DNA of 21,042 nt from the NCBI GenBank assembly GCA_040878115.1, contig JBBDMV010000090.1, forward strand, positions 1 to 21,042, in the 5' to 3' direction. The position numbers were made by a program, and so were the translations under genes. The notes below the pieces were generated by a model that was not told where the DNA came from, did not search any database, and saw only the letters and a list, made by a program, of their open reading frames with translations. Positions 9,401 to 17,108 of the stretch are shown here, piece after piece. Positions within the stretch are counted from its first letter, which is position 1. Every line of letters starts with the position of its first letter. This stretch comes from JBBDMU01 sp040878115. GTDB lineage: Bacteria > Bacteroidota > Rhodothermia > Balneolales > Natronogracilivirgulaceae.

Positions 9401-9867
9401 CCCGTTTCGCCATCCGTTACCGTCCCTGTAACCGTTCGCTGCACCATTTCAGCATTTGCATTCTCATTACTCTCAGGAGCAGGGTTTATCATGATATACC
9501 CATTTCTGTGAATCAAATATTCAAGGCCGGTGTCAGCCAATATATATTCCAGAGCATCACTTACCATCATATCATCTTGAAGAGTAATCTCTTTATCCGG
9601 TATAATGTCACCGCGATAGACCATTTTTAAACCGGTTAGATCACCTATTTCCCCAAGGGCCTGGTCCACAGACGCTTTATTCAGGTCCACCTGAATATTT
9701 GCCCGTATCCTGGCATGATAAAAAGATCCCTGAAGGTCGGAAGTCTTAAACACTTCCGCTGTGATGTATTCATCCTGTTCTTGTGCTTTTATAACATCAG
9801 GGAAAAATCCTGATATCATACATGCCAACATCGACATAAGCACCATATTTTGTAACCGCACTTTCAT
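6436..9867 (-). CDS. SusC/RagA-family TonB-dependent transporter with STN signalling domain
   Basis: A 1143-residue outer-membrane transporter. Order of parts: signal peptide (about 1-28, ending IKAQ); STN (secretin/TonB short N-terminal) domain about 56-128; CarboxypepD_reg-like beta-sandwich about 146-217 (TVTGTVTDGETGEALPGV); TonB box DEMVVVGY about 224-231; plug domain to about 350 (LIVIDGFPGG, IEVLKDASSAAIYGSRG); then the beta-barrel, ending in a C-terminal phenylalanine as expected for an outer-membrane barrel. The STN domain marks it as a transducer that touches FecR in the periplasm when substrate is bound. It sits 72 bp downstream of the fecR gene and 18 bp upstream of susD, forming a complete sensing-and-uptake set. 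Confidence 0.97.
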   Translation of the reverse strand: MKVRLQNMVLMSMLACMISGFFPDVIKAQEQDEYITAEVFKTSDLQGSFYHARIRANIQVDLNKASVDQALGEIGDLTGLKMVYRGDIIPDKEITLQDDMMVSDALEYILADTGLEYLIHRNGYIMINPAPESNENANAEMVQRTVTGTVTDGETGEALPGVNVVIEGTSTGATTDIDGIYNIDGIESGSVLVFSYVGYLSQEVTVADQDVINLSLEPDFAQLDEMVVVGYSAVKKSSLTSSISKVENVGLDQIPSGRAESALVGRLAGVHIRSSRTSPGAAPEITIRGPGSISAGNEPLIVIDGFPGGSFDNINMNDVESIEVLKDASSAAIYGSRGSGGVIIVTTKRGEEGAGPQFNLSTYYGMSNPMLYDDWLYGDEYQEYIERYENRDFGWTGGDTSLPMWGDPERPAQHQVNPIVGENANVNWEEEVITPSPIQNYSLSVSGGNDNINYYVSGTYKDEQGTIMNTGYQKYGVRANVNVDISPVVNAGFMLSPNYSERRTYPGGLQNIVKSPPFVSAERQADGSYLRPLNYWGTSVSTMVNPLATFEGTHHYINGFNNVGEMFLELDILENLSLRSSLGSNISYDVRDNFQEARATSATRTSGSADDRRNINLINENVLSYARDFNEVHSFAGILGASFQRANARRAHIAVEPDSYANEVIRTINNAIVSPGGTYTTKTSWGLASYFSRINYGFDDKYLLSASLRTDGSSRFGPENRWGYFPSASAAWRLSEESFMQGFDAINELKLRASYGAVGNFNIGNFQYLATIGDVAYSPGGVYSIGQAPSNFGNEDLKWERTESYDIGVELGLFSNRLNVVFDYYSKTTKDLLYNVGIPGISGFTSSLVNIGDVSNKGVELEINTRNLTGEFSWNTAFNFTRNRNEVLSIGGVDESINTHSRGMGWVLRVGEPMFSFYGYEQDGVLQTEEDMANSALKAGQEDYLGTVRYKDQNNDDIITPDDRVILGSFMPKFFMGMVNDFAYKNFDLSFVLQSSIGAQVYNLENLYYQGATISGMRRSLVEGQWWSVDEPGDGQNPATSLSNLGFVSDSDYYLEDASFLALRNVNLGYTLPASLTQRAGLSTTRVYVTMNNLLMLTKEGFHGYNPEWYSQGGIDGINSMPGFNNGVEPMNRVIAFGLNMNF

Positions 9868-9939
9868 AATTCAAACCTCATTTTCATGATTGTTTTTGTT
9901 TTTGTTATAAATAACATTCCTGGTAAATGGTCGAATTTC

Positions 9940-10968
9940 TTAATAAAATTCCACCTCTGATCCTACTTGCCTATACTCAATATCCATAGCATCGGCAATT
10001 ACAGACAGAACTTCCTCCAACTCGGCATATTTAAACGTTGCTGTTAAAGGCACGTCAAGTACATCATCAACAGCTACATTTATATCTGCATTGAACCGTC
10101 GCTCTACTTGCTTGATAACGTCTGATAGTTTATCATTTTCAAAATGCAAACCACCAACGGTCCATAGCAGATGATTATTAACATCTATCTTCCGGACCTG
10201 CTCGGGTACCTGCCCTTTTTTTACGTTTGTAGAATATCCCTTGTTCAGAATAACCCCCGACTGCTCACCTGACTCCTGATCTGTTGAAGTAACAGAAACT
10301 TTACCATCCCTGACTGCTACATCGATAGCCGGATCTTCGCTCCATCCCTGCACGTTAAATGATGTACCCAAAACTTTTACTTCCAGGCCCTGGGCATATA
10401 CAATAAAAGGGCGTAAAGAATCATGTTTAACATTGAAGTACGCTTCCCCATCCAGATGCACTTCCCGGGCAGGGCCGTCAAACTTCTCAGGAAAACGTAT
10501 TGCACTGGCTGAGTTTAATGTAACCTCAGATCCGTCAGAAAAAATAACCTGGGATTTTTCCCCTTGCTCTGTTACGAGCTCACGCATCTCAGGCACGTCT
10601 GGTCCTGTTTGATCGCCTAACATGTAGTTTTGCACTAACAATCCTGTAAATAACGCTGCCAATAAAACCGCAGCGATTTTGTATGCATACTGCAATTTTA
10701 TGCTCTTAGAGAACCTGAGTGAGTTGTATTTGACCGGCTTAGGCTCTTCTTTAAAATGTACTTTCTGGAACTGCTTCCAGGAAGATTGGGCATCTACTTC
10801 AAATTCTTCATTCGGTTTCACACTCTGAATTTCCCTGACTTGCTGGACCAGTACTTTCATATCAGGATTTTGATCAAGCCATCGCTTTATTTTTCTACTT
10901 TCCTCAGGGCCCGCATTCCCGGTTACATATCGTTGGACCCATTCCCATTTTTCCCAATCCGTTTTCAA
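9940..10968 (-). CDS. FecR-family anti-sigma factor (membrane regulator)
   Basis: A 342-residue single-pass inner-membrane protein. Residues 1-90 form the cytoplasmic sigma-binding part; one transmembrane helix lies at about 96-114 (AYKIAAVLLAALFTGLLV). The periplasmic FecR domain covers about 130-225, with ELVTEQGEKSQVIFSDGSEVTLNSAS, REVHLDGEAYFNV and VKVLGTSFNV as family hallmarks. A C-terminal DUF4974 domain covers about 272-340. It would hold the ECF sigma factor inactive until the STN domain of the neighbouring SusC signals substrate binding. It lies between susC and the sigma gene, as in many Bacteroidota loci, although an assembly gap separates it from the sigma gene. Confidence 0.95.
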   Translation of the reverse strand: MKTDWEKWEWVQRYVTGNAGPEESRKIKRWLDQNPDMKVLVQQVREIQSVKPNEEFEVDAQSSWKQFQKVHFKEEPKPVKYNSLRFSKSIKLQYAYKIAAVLLAALFTGLLVQNYMLGDQTGPDVPEMRELVTEQGEKSQVIFSDGSEVTLNSASAIRFPEKFDGPAREVHLDGEAYFNVKHDSLRPFIVYAQGLEVKVLGTSFNVQGWSEDPAIDVAVRDGKVSVTSTDQESGEQSGVILNKGYSTNVKKGQVPEQVRKIDVNNHLLWTVGGLHFENDKLSDVIKQVERRFNADINVAVDDVLDVPLTATFKYAELEEVLSVIADAMDIEYRQVGSEVEFY

Positions 10969-11027
10969 TTTTTTTCTCTTTCCATATTTTTTTTGCGATT
11001 GCTACTTATTAATACAACCTGGATTTC

Positions 11028-11066
11028 GATACCCTGTAATTTTTATAAAAAAAATTACAGGGTATC
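11028..11066. repeat. 17-bp perfect inverted repeat beside the assembly gap
   Basis: Bases 11028-11044 and 11050-11066 are exact reverse complements, with arms containing ATACCCTGTAAT and ATTACAGGGTAT and a 5-base loop. It lies between fecR and the sigma gene, two bases from the run of Ns. The stem is A/T-rich next to the loop and has no T-run after it on either strand, so it does not look like a normal terminator. It may be a dispersed palindromic repeat; its position suggests it helped break the assembly. Confidence 0.85.
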
Positions 11067-11068
11067 TG

Positions 11069-11168
11069 NNNNNNNNNNNNNNNNNNNNNNNNNNNNNNNN
11101 NNNNNNNNNNNNNNNNNNNNNNNNNNNNNNNNNNNNNNNNNNNNNNNNNNNNNNNNNNNNNNNNNNNN
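11069..11168. other. Assembly gap (100 Ns)
   Basis: Exactly 100 undetermined bases, the usual placeholder for a gap of unknown length between joined contigs. The true distance between the sigma and fecR genes, and whether anything lies between them, cannot be read. No visible coding frame runs into it from either side, as the flanks hold only a palindrome and non-coding sequence. Confidence 0.95.
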
Positions 11169-11293
11169 TAGTCCATCACATCAATCAGCGTTAATCAAAG
11201 TTCAGACAATGAAGGGGTAAATTAATGACCGTACCGCCTGTTTATCCCGGCAAGGCCTCACTGGTTTTGAACTATGATTATTGTACTGCCAAA

Positions 11294-11848
11294 CTATTTA
11301 TCCTCGAGAAACTTATCATATTCGGTGTATAGATTCTCACGAAGAATTTTCAAAGCCCTGGTCATTTGGGATTCAACTGTTTTGGGTGATATTTCAAGCA
11401 CTTCTGCTATTTCCTGATAGGTTAACCCATCGGAGCGATATAGCTTGTATATCTGACCGGCCCCTTTTGGCAAGTTCTCAATAGCTTTTTTAACGGTCTC
11501 TGTAAATTCATACTGCTCGTCAAAATCATGCATTTGAAAACTGGTTGTATTACTAAGCCAGTCTTCATCCGAATTAAATTTCTCAATCACTTTCCGATGC
11601 TTAATATGATTAAGTGCCTTATTTCTGACTATGGCATACAAATAAGACCTTATACTTTTATCTTCATCTAATTGTATGCGGGTTTCCCAAATGTTTAAAA
11701 ATACATCCTGGACCAGTTCCTCAGAAAGCTGGGGAGAATTTAAAAACCTCCAAGCAAATTTACAAAGGGAACCATAATACCTTAGATAAAGCTTGCCAAA
11801 AGCATCCCGGTCTCCTTCTTTAATTTTTTTAACCCACGCTTCATGCAT
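11294..11848 (-). CDS. ECF-type RNA polymerase sigma factor (FecI/SusC-associated group)
   Basis: A 184-residue sigma factor. The sigma-70 region 2 covers about 13-80 (AFGKLYLRYYGSLCKFAWRF, ELVQDVFLNIWE, IRSYLYAIVRNKALNHIKHR). Region 4 covers about 120-172 (AIENLPKGAGQIYKL, GLTYQEIAEVLEISPKTVESQMTRALKILRE), the helix-turn-helix that reads the -35 element. It is the first gene of the sigma-fecR-susC-susD series and should direct transcription of susCD, and perhaps the rest of the locus, when released by FecR. Length is normal for the group. Confidence 0.96.
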   Translation of the reverse strand: MHEAWVKKIKEGDRDAFGKLYLRYYGSLCKFAWRFLNSPQLSEELVQDVFLNIWETRIQLDEDKSIRSYLYAIVRNKALNHIKHRKVIEKFNSDEDWLSNTTSFQMHDFDEQYEFTETVKKAIENLPKGAGQIYKLYRSDGLTYQEIAEVLEISPKTVESQMTRALKILRENLYTEYDKFLEDK

Positions 11849-12166
11849 ATTAAAAACTTAGCTTAATTTTATTAAAAGCGTTAACATTTGATAATAATGC
11901 TATTCACCCTTAAAAGAAAACTTAAAACTGCTGTATGTTGTTTTAATATGACATTAATTTTTATGATCTTACAATAAGGTGCTTCCCTGGGTTTTTGGAT
12001 AAAAGCATTTTCTTTGCGAAATCTTTTGTATCGACAGGGATAAGATATGCTGTTCGGGCAGTATATTTTTATATAGGTTTTTTTACAAACCAATTGATAC
12101 AGCCCCTCATGGAGAGCCGTCATGAGTGGAACTTATTTTATGAGAGCTTTACAAGTTCCTTGTGTT
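11849..12166. other. Non-coding spacer between serine dehydratase and sigma factor
   Basis: A 318-bp AT-rich stretch that must carry the promoter of the minus-strand sigma gene and the end of the serine-dehydratase transcript. I could not place a clear Bacteroidota promoter (TAnnTTTG). A small inverted repeat CTCATG/CATGAG (12106-12111 and 12121-12126) is too short to call. An open frame of 80 codons on the minus strand has an unconvincing composition and is not called as a gene. Confidence 0.5.
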
Positions 12167-13600
12167 TCAACATTCCGGTAAACTTACCGGGATATTCGTG
12201 GCTAAACCACCTTCTGATGTTTCTTTATATTTACTGTTCATATCCCGGGCCGTTTCCCACATCGTGTTTATAACATTATCCAATGTTACTTTAGCATCCT
12301 TTGCATCGCTTTCCAATGCCAGATGACTTGCTGTAATTGCTTTAACAGCACCCATCGTATTACGCTCAATACAGGGAATCTGGACCAGTCCGCCTATCGG
12401 ATCACATGTCAGCCCCAGGTGATGTTCCATGGCAATTTCTGCGGCCATCAATGTCTGCTTTACGCTGCCTCCCAGGCATTCCGTGAGCGCCGCTGCCGCC
12501 ATGGAAGAAGAAACACCTATTTCAGCCTGACAGCCTCCCATGGCAGCGGAGATAGTAGCCCCTTTTTTATAAAAAGAGCCTATCTCACCACATATAAGCA
12601 GAAAACGAATAACGCTTTTTTCATCAACGGATTTTCTGCAAAAGCATAGATAGTAAAGCAAAACAGCAGGTATTACACCGGCAGCCCCGTTTGTTGGGGC
12701 CGTCACCACTCTACCAAAGGCTGCATTTTCTTCATTAACGGCAATGGCGAAGCAACTTACCCACTTCAATACTTCCTGAAAGCTGTAATCTTTTTTTATT
12801 AAGTTCTTCATCAGGTCATCCGGATTTTGATGACTGACATTACCCATCAGATGCTGATACAAACGTGGCGCCCTTCTTATCGTGTGCAAGCCGCCAGGCA
12901 ACTCTCCCGGGGAATGGCAGCCCCGGAAAACACAGGATTTCATTTCATGCCATATTCTCAAGAGTCCGCTATTGATGGTTTCGGGTGCTCGCCAGGTTTT
13001 TTCATTAGCCCAGACCAGCTCTGCAATACTCAATTCTTCCGCGACACATTGATCATGCAAGTCCTGGGGCCTGGAACAGGGAAAAGGCAACCTTACTTCA
13101 TCTTTGGCATTAAGGCTTTCTCCTTCCTTTACGACAAAGCCACCCCCCACTGAAAAATAGGTCTCTTCAAATATTCTACCATGCACTGAATGAGCAGCTA
13201 ACGTCATACCGTTGGGGTGAAATGGCAGAACCTCATTTTTCTTAAAGATAATGGAAGATCGCGGACCAAAGGTTATAACGTGTTTACCCTTTAAAGACAG
13301 GCTGTTATCACTTATAATCTTTTGTATCTTCTGATCAATGCTTTCTGTGTCTACCGTTTCAGGCTCCTCGCCGAGCAGACTTAGCATGATCGCTTTATCT
13401 GTTCCGTGCCCCTTTCCCGTTTTCGCCAGTGAACCGTACAGGGATACTTCTAAAGAGATAACATCTGACAAACTAGCTTCTTTTTCCAGCTCTGACATAA
13501 ACATCTGGACTGCCCTCCAGGGACCTAAGGTATGGGAGCTTGAGGGACCAATCCCTATTTTCAGAATATCAAATACACTTATTTGTTCTTTCGATGCCAT
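12167..13600 (-). CDS. L-serine ammonia-lyase (serine dehydratase), one-chain 4Fe-4S type
   Basis: A 477-residue enzyme converting L-serine to pyruvate and ammonia with a [4Fe-4S] cluster. The beta domain lies in the first half with the hallmark GPSSSHT (18-24); the alpha domain in the second half has GGCQAEIGVSSSMAAA (355-370). Cluster cysteines are visible at 357, 399 and 410 (GLTCDP, QIPCIERN), with spacings of 42 and 11, matching my recollection of the structurally studied Legionella enzyme. The last residue is Cys477, matching the known 'tail-in-mouth' arrangement in which the C-terminal cysteine caps the cluster and is displaced by substrate. It is 51 bp downstream of the aldolase gene, so it is probably in the same operon. 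Action on another beta-hydroxy amino acid is possible. Confidence 0.95.
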   Translation of the reverse strand: MASKEQISVFDILKIGIGPSSSHTLGPWRAVQMFMSELEKEASLSDVISLEVSLYGSLAKTGKGHGTDKAIMLSLLGEEPETVDTESIDQKIQKIISDNSLSLKGKHVITFGPRSSIIFKKNEVLPFHPNGMTLAAHSVHGRIFEETYFSVGGGFVVKEGESLNAKDEVRLPFPCSRPQDLHDQCVAEELSIAELVWANEKTWRAPETINSGLLRIWHEMKSCVFRGCHSPGELPGGLHTIRRAPRLYQHLMGNVSHQNPDDLMKNLIKKDYSFQEVLKWVSCFAIAVNEENAAFGRVVTAPTNGAAGVIPAVLLYYLCFCRKSVDEKSVIRFLLICGEIGSFYKKGATISAAMGGCQAEIGVSSSMAAAALTECLGGSVKQTLMAAEIAMEHHLGLTCDPIGGLVQIPCIERNTMGAVKAITASHLALESDAKDAKVTLDNVINTMWETARDMNSKYKETSEGGLATNIPVSLPEC

Positions 13601-13651
13601 AATCTCGCTTCATCATACGGATAATCATATTCAACGAATAAACTCCGCCGG

Positions 13652-14713
13652 CTACAAACCAAGGAACTTGCTCATATTATCTTTAATAAATTGGTCGTCC
13701 GATAAATGAGGATAGCTTTTATAAATTCGATCTATTTCTTCATTCTGGCCGGGAGATAGTTTCTCATCGGGGTTTAAGCACCATGTTCCTTTAAGAAGGC
13801 CTTGCCTGCGTAATACTTCGTGTATTCCGGGAATGCACCCTTTAAAGCCATTGGCAGCGTCAAAAAGCACCGCGTTTGAATCAGTCACCTCATTAGCGAG
13901 AATTAGGTATTCATCAGGCACTTCCTTCCCTGATTCCTTGATCTCTTTCAACATTTCAACAGCCTTTGTCGTCCAAACGGCCCAATGTCCCAACAATCCT
14001 CCTACAAATCGTTTTTCTATGGACTCACCGTCCACATCAAAACGGTAGGTAGTAAGCAGATCACTAATGATATTGTCATCATTACCGGTATATAATGCAA
14101 TTTCGTCTCTTCGGCCTGATTCGACTACCGCCCTGACCACATCTAAAGTCTGGTATCGATTAAACGCCGCGATCTTGATGGCATAAACATTGGGTATTTC
14201 AACAAATTCTTTCCAAAAGCTGTAGCTTAAAATACGGCCTCCCACAGAAGGCTGAAGGTAAAAGCCAAATATCGGCATGACCTCAGCAACCTTCCTGGTC
14301 CTTTCGATGAGTTCGGCATCGGAATGGTCACTCAACCCACCCATGCTTACCATGCCCAGATCATAACCATAACTAAGGGCCAGCTTTGCTTCATTTACCG
14401 CCTGATCGGCAGGACCACAAATGCCTGCTATTTTTAGGAAGGGACGATTTAAATTGGCTTTATCAATTTCTTCCGCCGCGAGCTTTAATACAGGTTCAAG
14501 TAAATTGATATCTGGTTCTCTTATCTCAAATTGGGTAGAATGAACACCAATCGCAATTCCTCCCGCTCCTGAAGACAAATAGTACCGGGTCAGCGCCCGT
14601 TGCCTGGCTTCATCGAGCTTCCTGTCTTCGGTTAAAGCCAGTGGATGAGCAGGTATAACGGATCCGGCTTGCAGGTGTTCGTTTACTTTACTGTCGAGTT
14701 TTGCATAAGTCAT
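13652..14713 (-). CDS. Dihydrodipicolinate synthase / N-acetylneuraminate lyase-family aldolase
   Basis: A 353-residue class I TIM-barrel aldolase or dehydratase, longer than typical DapA (about 290). Lys180 in VYAIKIAAF is the expected Schiff-base lysine, and Tyr152 in GFYLQPSVGG corresponds to the conserved tyrosine. The GTTGE-like loop is represented by GVHSTQFE (56-63). The family includes lyases that split 2-keto-3-deoxy sugar acids into pyruvate and an aldehyde, as well as keto-deoxy-glucarate dehydratases. Being in a sugar- or metabolite-uptake locus with an SDR and a serine dehydratase, rather than among lysine genes, it is more likely catabolic than biosynthetic. It starts 2 bp after the SDR stop codon, so co-translation is likely. 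Confidence 0.88.
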   Translation of the reverse strand: MTYAKLDSKVNEHLQAGSVIPAHPLALTEDRKLDEARQRALTRYYLSSGAGGIAIGVHSTQFEIREPDINLLEPVLKLAAEEIDKANLNRPFLKIAGICGPADQAVNEAKLALSYGYDLGMVSMGGLSDHSDAELIERTRKVAEVMPIFGFYLQPSVGGRILSYSFWKEFVEIPNVYAIKIAAFNRYQTLDVVRAVVESGRRDEIALYTGNDDNIISDLLTTYRFDVDGESIEKRFVGGLLGHWAVWTTKAVEMLKEIKESGKEVPDEYLILANEVTDSNAVLFDAANGFKGCIPGIHEVLRRQGLLKGTWCLNPDEKLSPGQNEEIDRIYKSYPHLSDDQFIKDNMSKFLGL

Positions 14714-14715
14714 AA

Positions 14716-15732
14716 TTAAAACTTTCCTTTACGTTGTTGAAAATGAGTGGGTTTATCAAGAGTACTGCCGTCATTGAGCACCCATTCTGCTGTCCATTCT
14801 ATCATTTGTCTTAATGTTACGCTGGGATAACCGAAAAGACGGTGGGACTTTGACGCGTTATTTAGTAATGCTGTCGGTTGCTCTTCATTTATGAATTCGG
14901 GCTTGTTATCTAATAATTCTCCGAATTGCTGGGCCAGCCATCTGATAGATATGGTTTCAGGGCCGGTAACATTCAGGACGCTTGAAGGCGAAGTACATTT
15001 TTTTAAACTGCGGACCGCTATTTCGTTAGCATCACCCTGCCAGATTACATTTACATGACCTGTAGTAAGGTCTATTGGCTGATTATTTTTTACTGATTGA
15101 GCAATTTCAAGCAGTACACCATACCGCATATCAACAGCGTAATTTAGCCGGTAAAGCAAAGTTGGAGTGTTATTCACTTTGGAAAAATGTTCAAATACCC
15201 TCTCCCGTCCCAGGCAAGATTGTGCGTATTCACCAATAGGCATCGGAAGATCACTCTCTGTAGCCCCACCGATCTTGATGTCCAAAAAAGGATAAATATT
15301 GCCCGATGAAAACACGACAATATTTGATTTGCTAAATTTACTGGCAACCCGGCCCGGTAAATAGCTGTTTACTGCCCACGTAAAACCAGCATTCTCGGTG
15401 GTCCCGAATTTATTTCCTACCAGATAAATGACATTTTCTACTTCAGGTAACGAACTTAAATCGTCCTCATTCATTAAATCTGCGGTGATTGTTTCCAATC
15501 CTTTATCTTCCAGATTTTTTCGCGTTTCCGGATTTGAGAAACGTGATACTCCAATTACTTTTTTATTGGTACCTGATTGATCTACAGCTCGCTGAGCTAA
15601 CATAGCCAAACTAGGTCCCATTTTACCCGCAGCTCCAAGGATCATGATATCTCCTTTAAGGTCCTTGATATCTGATACGAGATCATCAGAGGGGGTAGAT
15701 AGTATTTCGTCTAATTCTTCAATTGTTTTCAT
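14716..15732 (-). CDS. NAD(P)-dependent epimerase/dehydratase-like extended SDR, atypical active site
   Basis: A 338-residue Rossmann-fold protein. The nucleotide-binding motif GAAGKMG is at 33-39 after a short N-terminal extension. The strand-4 region reads VIYLVGNKFG and strand 5 FSSGNIYP, as in extended SDRs (COG0451, which holds epimerases, dehydratases and uronate dehydrogenases). The catalytic YxxxK is not normal: the corresponding segment is EYAQSCLGRER, with Tyr169 but Cys173 where the lysine should be. It may therefore be a divergent subfamily or have changed chemistry. It is the first gene of a tight operon with the aldolase (2-bp gap) and serine dehydratase. Confidence 0.83.
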   Translation of the reverse strand: MKTIEELDEILSTPSDDLVSDIKDLKGDIMILGAAGKMGPSLAMLAQRAVDQSGTNKKVIGVSRFSNPETRKNLEDKGLETITADLMNEDDLSSLPEVENVIYLVGNKFGTTENAGFTWAVNSYLPGRVASKFSKSNIVVFSSGNIYPFLDIKIGGATESDLPMPIGEYAQSCLGRERVFEHFSKVNNTPTLLYRLNYAVDMRYGVLLEIAQSVKNNQPIDLTTGHVNVIWQGDANEIAVRSLKKCTSPSSVLNVTGPETISIRWLAQQFGELLDNKPEFINEEQPTALLNNASKSHRLFGYPSVTLRQMIEWTAEWVLNDGSTLDKPTHFQQRKGKF

Positions 15733-16139
15733 AATATAATTTGATTATTTATAATAATACCGGGCTTATAAAATATATAAAGCTATTTCCAATTCGTGCA
15801 GAATCTCATCATCAATAAACATAATTGATGCCACTTTGAGCAAAACATTAAAGTTAAAGTGGGTACAGGGGGAGTTAAAATAAGACCTGTGAGGCTCTCG
15901 AGCAAAATTCTATAGGTAAATGATCATGGTTTAGCCATTTTTTTTAACGACCATACAAGATATCACTACTCTGAGAATTAATACAGTCAAATCTGGATCC
16001 CCGCCACAAACTTCATTAGAATAATATTTGAGCAACTTAGAATAGTTTTGTGGTGTAGCTTATCGAAGTTCTTTGTTTTGAAATGAGAGAATATTTTTAT
16101 TTCACCTATGAAATTATGACTTAACAAGCAGGATCATTT
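15733..16139. other. 407-bp spacer between ThuA-domain gene and SDR gene
   Basis: No gene, RNA gene or clear terminator could be supported. The region is AT-rich and must contain the promoter of the SDR-aldolase-serine dehydratase operon, as the next gene upstream is 407 bp away. I looked for a TAnnTTTG promoter element and found no convincing match at proper spacing. A T-rich run at about 15938-15946 has only a weak inverted repeat around it. Confidence 0.5.
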
Positions 16140-17036
16140 TTAATCTTCCTCTAAAGCCCAGTGGATTCCATTGATTAATAGCTGGCGGAATTGAGGCACT
16201 TGAAAATCTTCGGGATAACCTAACGAGGTGTAAAAAACCTTACTTTCACCCGCTTTACGAGTATAGGCAATGGGCTCAACATCATCACCCGCTGTACCCG
16301 TTAATAGCACGGTCGCGTCTTTGTCAAGCAATTCAATATGGTACACATTGCCTGTACTTTGCCACTTCTCTGGTTCAAATCCTTCTAATATAGGATGTTC
16401 GGCAACCTCAGGTACAACAGCCACCGATGTACCCAAAGCAGCTGGACCATAACCACGATTTTCTTGCCCAAGAATATCGGGAACAAAATCACCCCAATCC
16501 TCATACCCGTTTAGAATATCACCATCTGATTCACGGACAGCAAAGCCATGGTTCGCCGTTCTAATTGCTACCAGAGGTTTTCCTTCGTTCAGATAATTCT
16601 TAATGACCCTAAGCTGGCCTTGAGGCAAAGCTGCTCGCCGAAAAAAAACCACTAAAAGATCTGCCTCTGTCAAAACTTCAAGATCGGGAAATCGGATATT
16701 AGGCAATTCCCCTTCAGCCGAAATCACAGTAGTTTGAAATGCATAATCATGCTGAAGCATTTCAGCGAAAGGAGGAATCGTTTGATGTGCCCCGTAATTA
16801 TCAGGATCTTCATTGATGAGAAATACAACCTGGGGCTCCTGCTCATCGAATACTGCGCTTGTTTCATTATTTGGTCCGTCGCCATTAGCTTCGGCTGCTA
16901 ACGGATTGAGGGCCGCTGCGAATAGTATAGATGTCAATGCTACAGCAGCAACTTTCCATCTATTTTGTATTCCAGCTACAGGAAATTCAATATGCTCTCC
17001 TGATGGCTCTGAATGAATAAAACGCTTCTTTCTCAT
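16140..17036 (-). CDS. Exported ThuA-domain protein
   Basis: A 298-residue protein with a ThuA-like domain (class I glutamine amidotransferase-like alpha/beta fold) from about 68 to 295. Typical elements are QVVFLINEDPDNYGAHQTI, an EADLLVVFFRR strand, LRVIKNYLNEGKPLVAIRTANHGFA and the C-terminal VFYTSLGYPEDFQVPQFRQLLINGIHWAL. Family members are linked to trehalose and other disaccharide use; the reaction is generally not well defined. The N-terminus has a long charged leader (1-28) followed by a hydrophobic stretch and AAEA, consistent with export. It lies 72 bp downstream of the alpha/beta-hydrolase gene and ends block A. Confidence 0.85.
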   Translation of the reverse strand: MRKKRFIHSEPSGEHIEFPVAGIQNRWKVAAVALTSILFAAALNPLAAEANGDGPNNETSAVFDEQEPQVVFLINEDPDNYGAHQTIPPFAEMLQHDYAFQTTVISAEGELPNIRFPDLEVLTEADLLVVFFRRAALPQGQLRVIKNYLNEGKPLVAIRTANHGFAVRESDGDILNGYEDWGDFVPDILGQENRGYGPAALGTSVAVVPEVAEHPILEGFEPEKWQSTGNVYHIELLDKDATVLLTGTAGDDVEPIAYTRKAGESKVFYTSLGYPEDFQVPQFRQLLINGIHWALEED

Positions 17037-17108
17037 AGTTTTATTTGGTGTAATTTAAAATGTAGGATTTCTATTGCATGCGCAATCTATGATTGCCATC
17101 AGTTGTTT

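Noticed and set aside
10756..11220. Plus-strand open frame running across the assembly gap
   Set aside because: Its middle is undetermined bases and its ends are antisense to fecR or non-coding; there is no real coding evidence.
11881..12123. Minus-strand open frame of 80 codons between serine dehydratase and sigma gene
   Set aside because: Its composition is Lys/Ile/Cys-rich with no domain, and it lies in an AT-rich spacer expected to hold the sigma promoter. It is not convincing as a gene.
13652..14713. Calling the aldolase DapA (lysine biosynthesis)
   Set aside because: It is about 60 residues longer than typical DapA, the GTTGE loop is altered, and no lysine genes are near; the family-level call is safer.
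15733..16139. Possible insertion-sequence remnant or small RNA in the 407-bp spacer
   Set aside because: I found no terminal inverted repeats, target duplication, transposase fragment or stable hairpin with a T-run, so nothing can be claimed.
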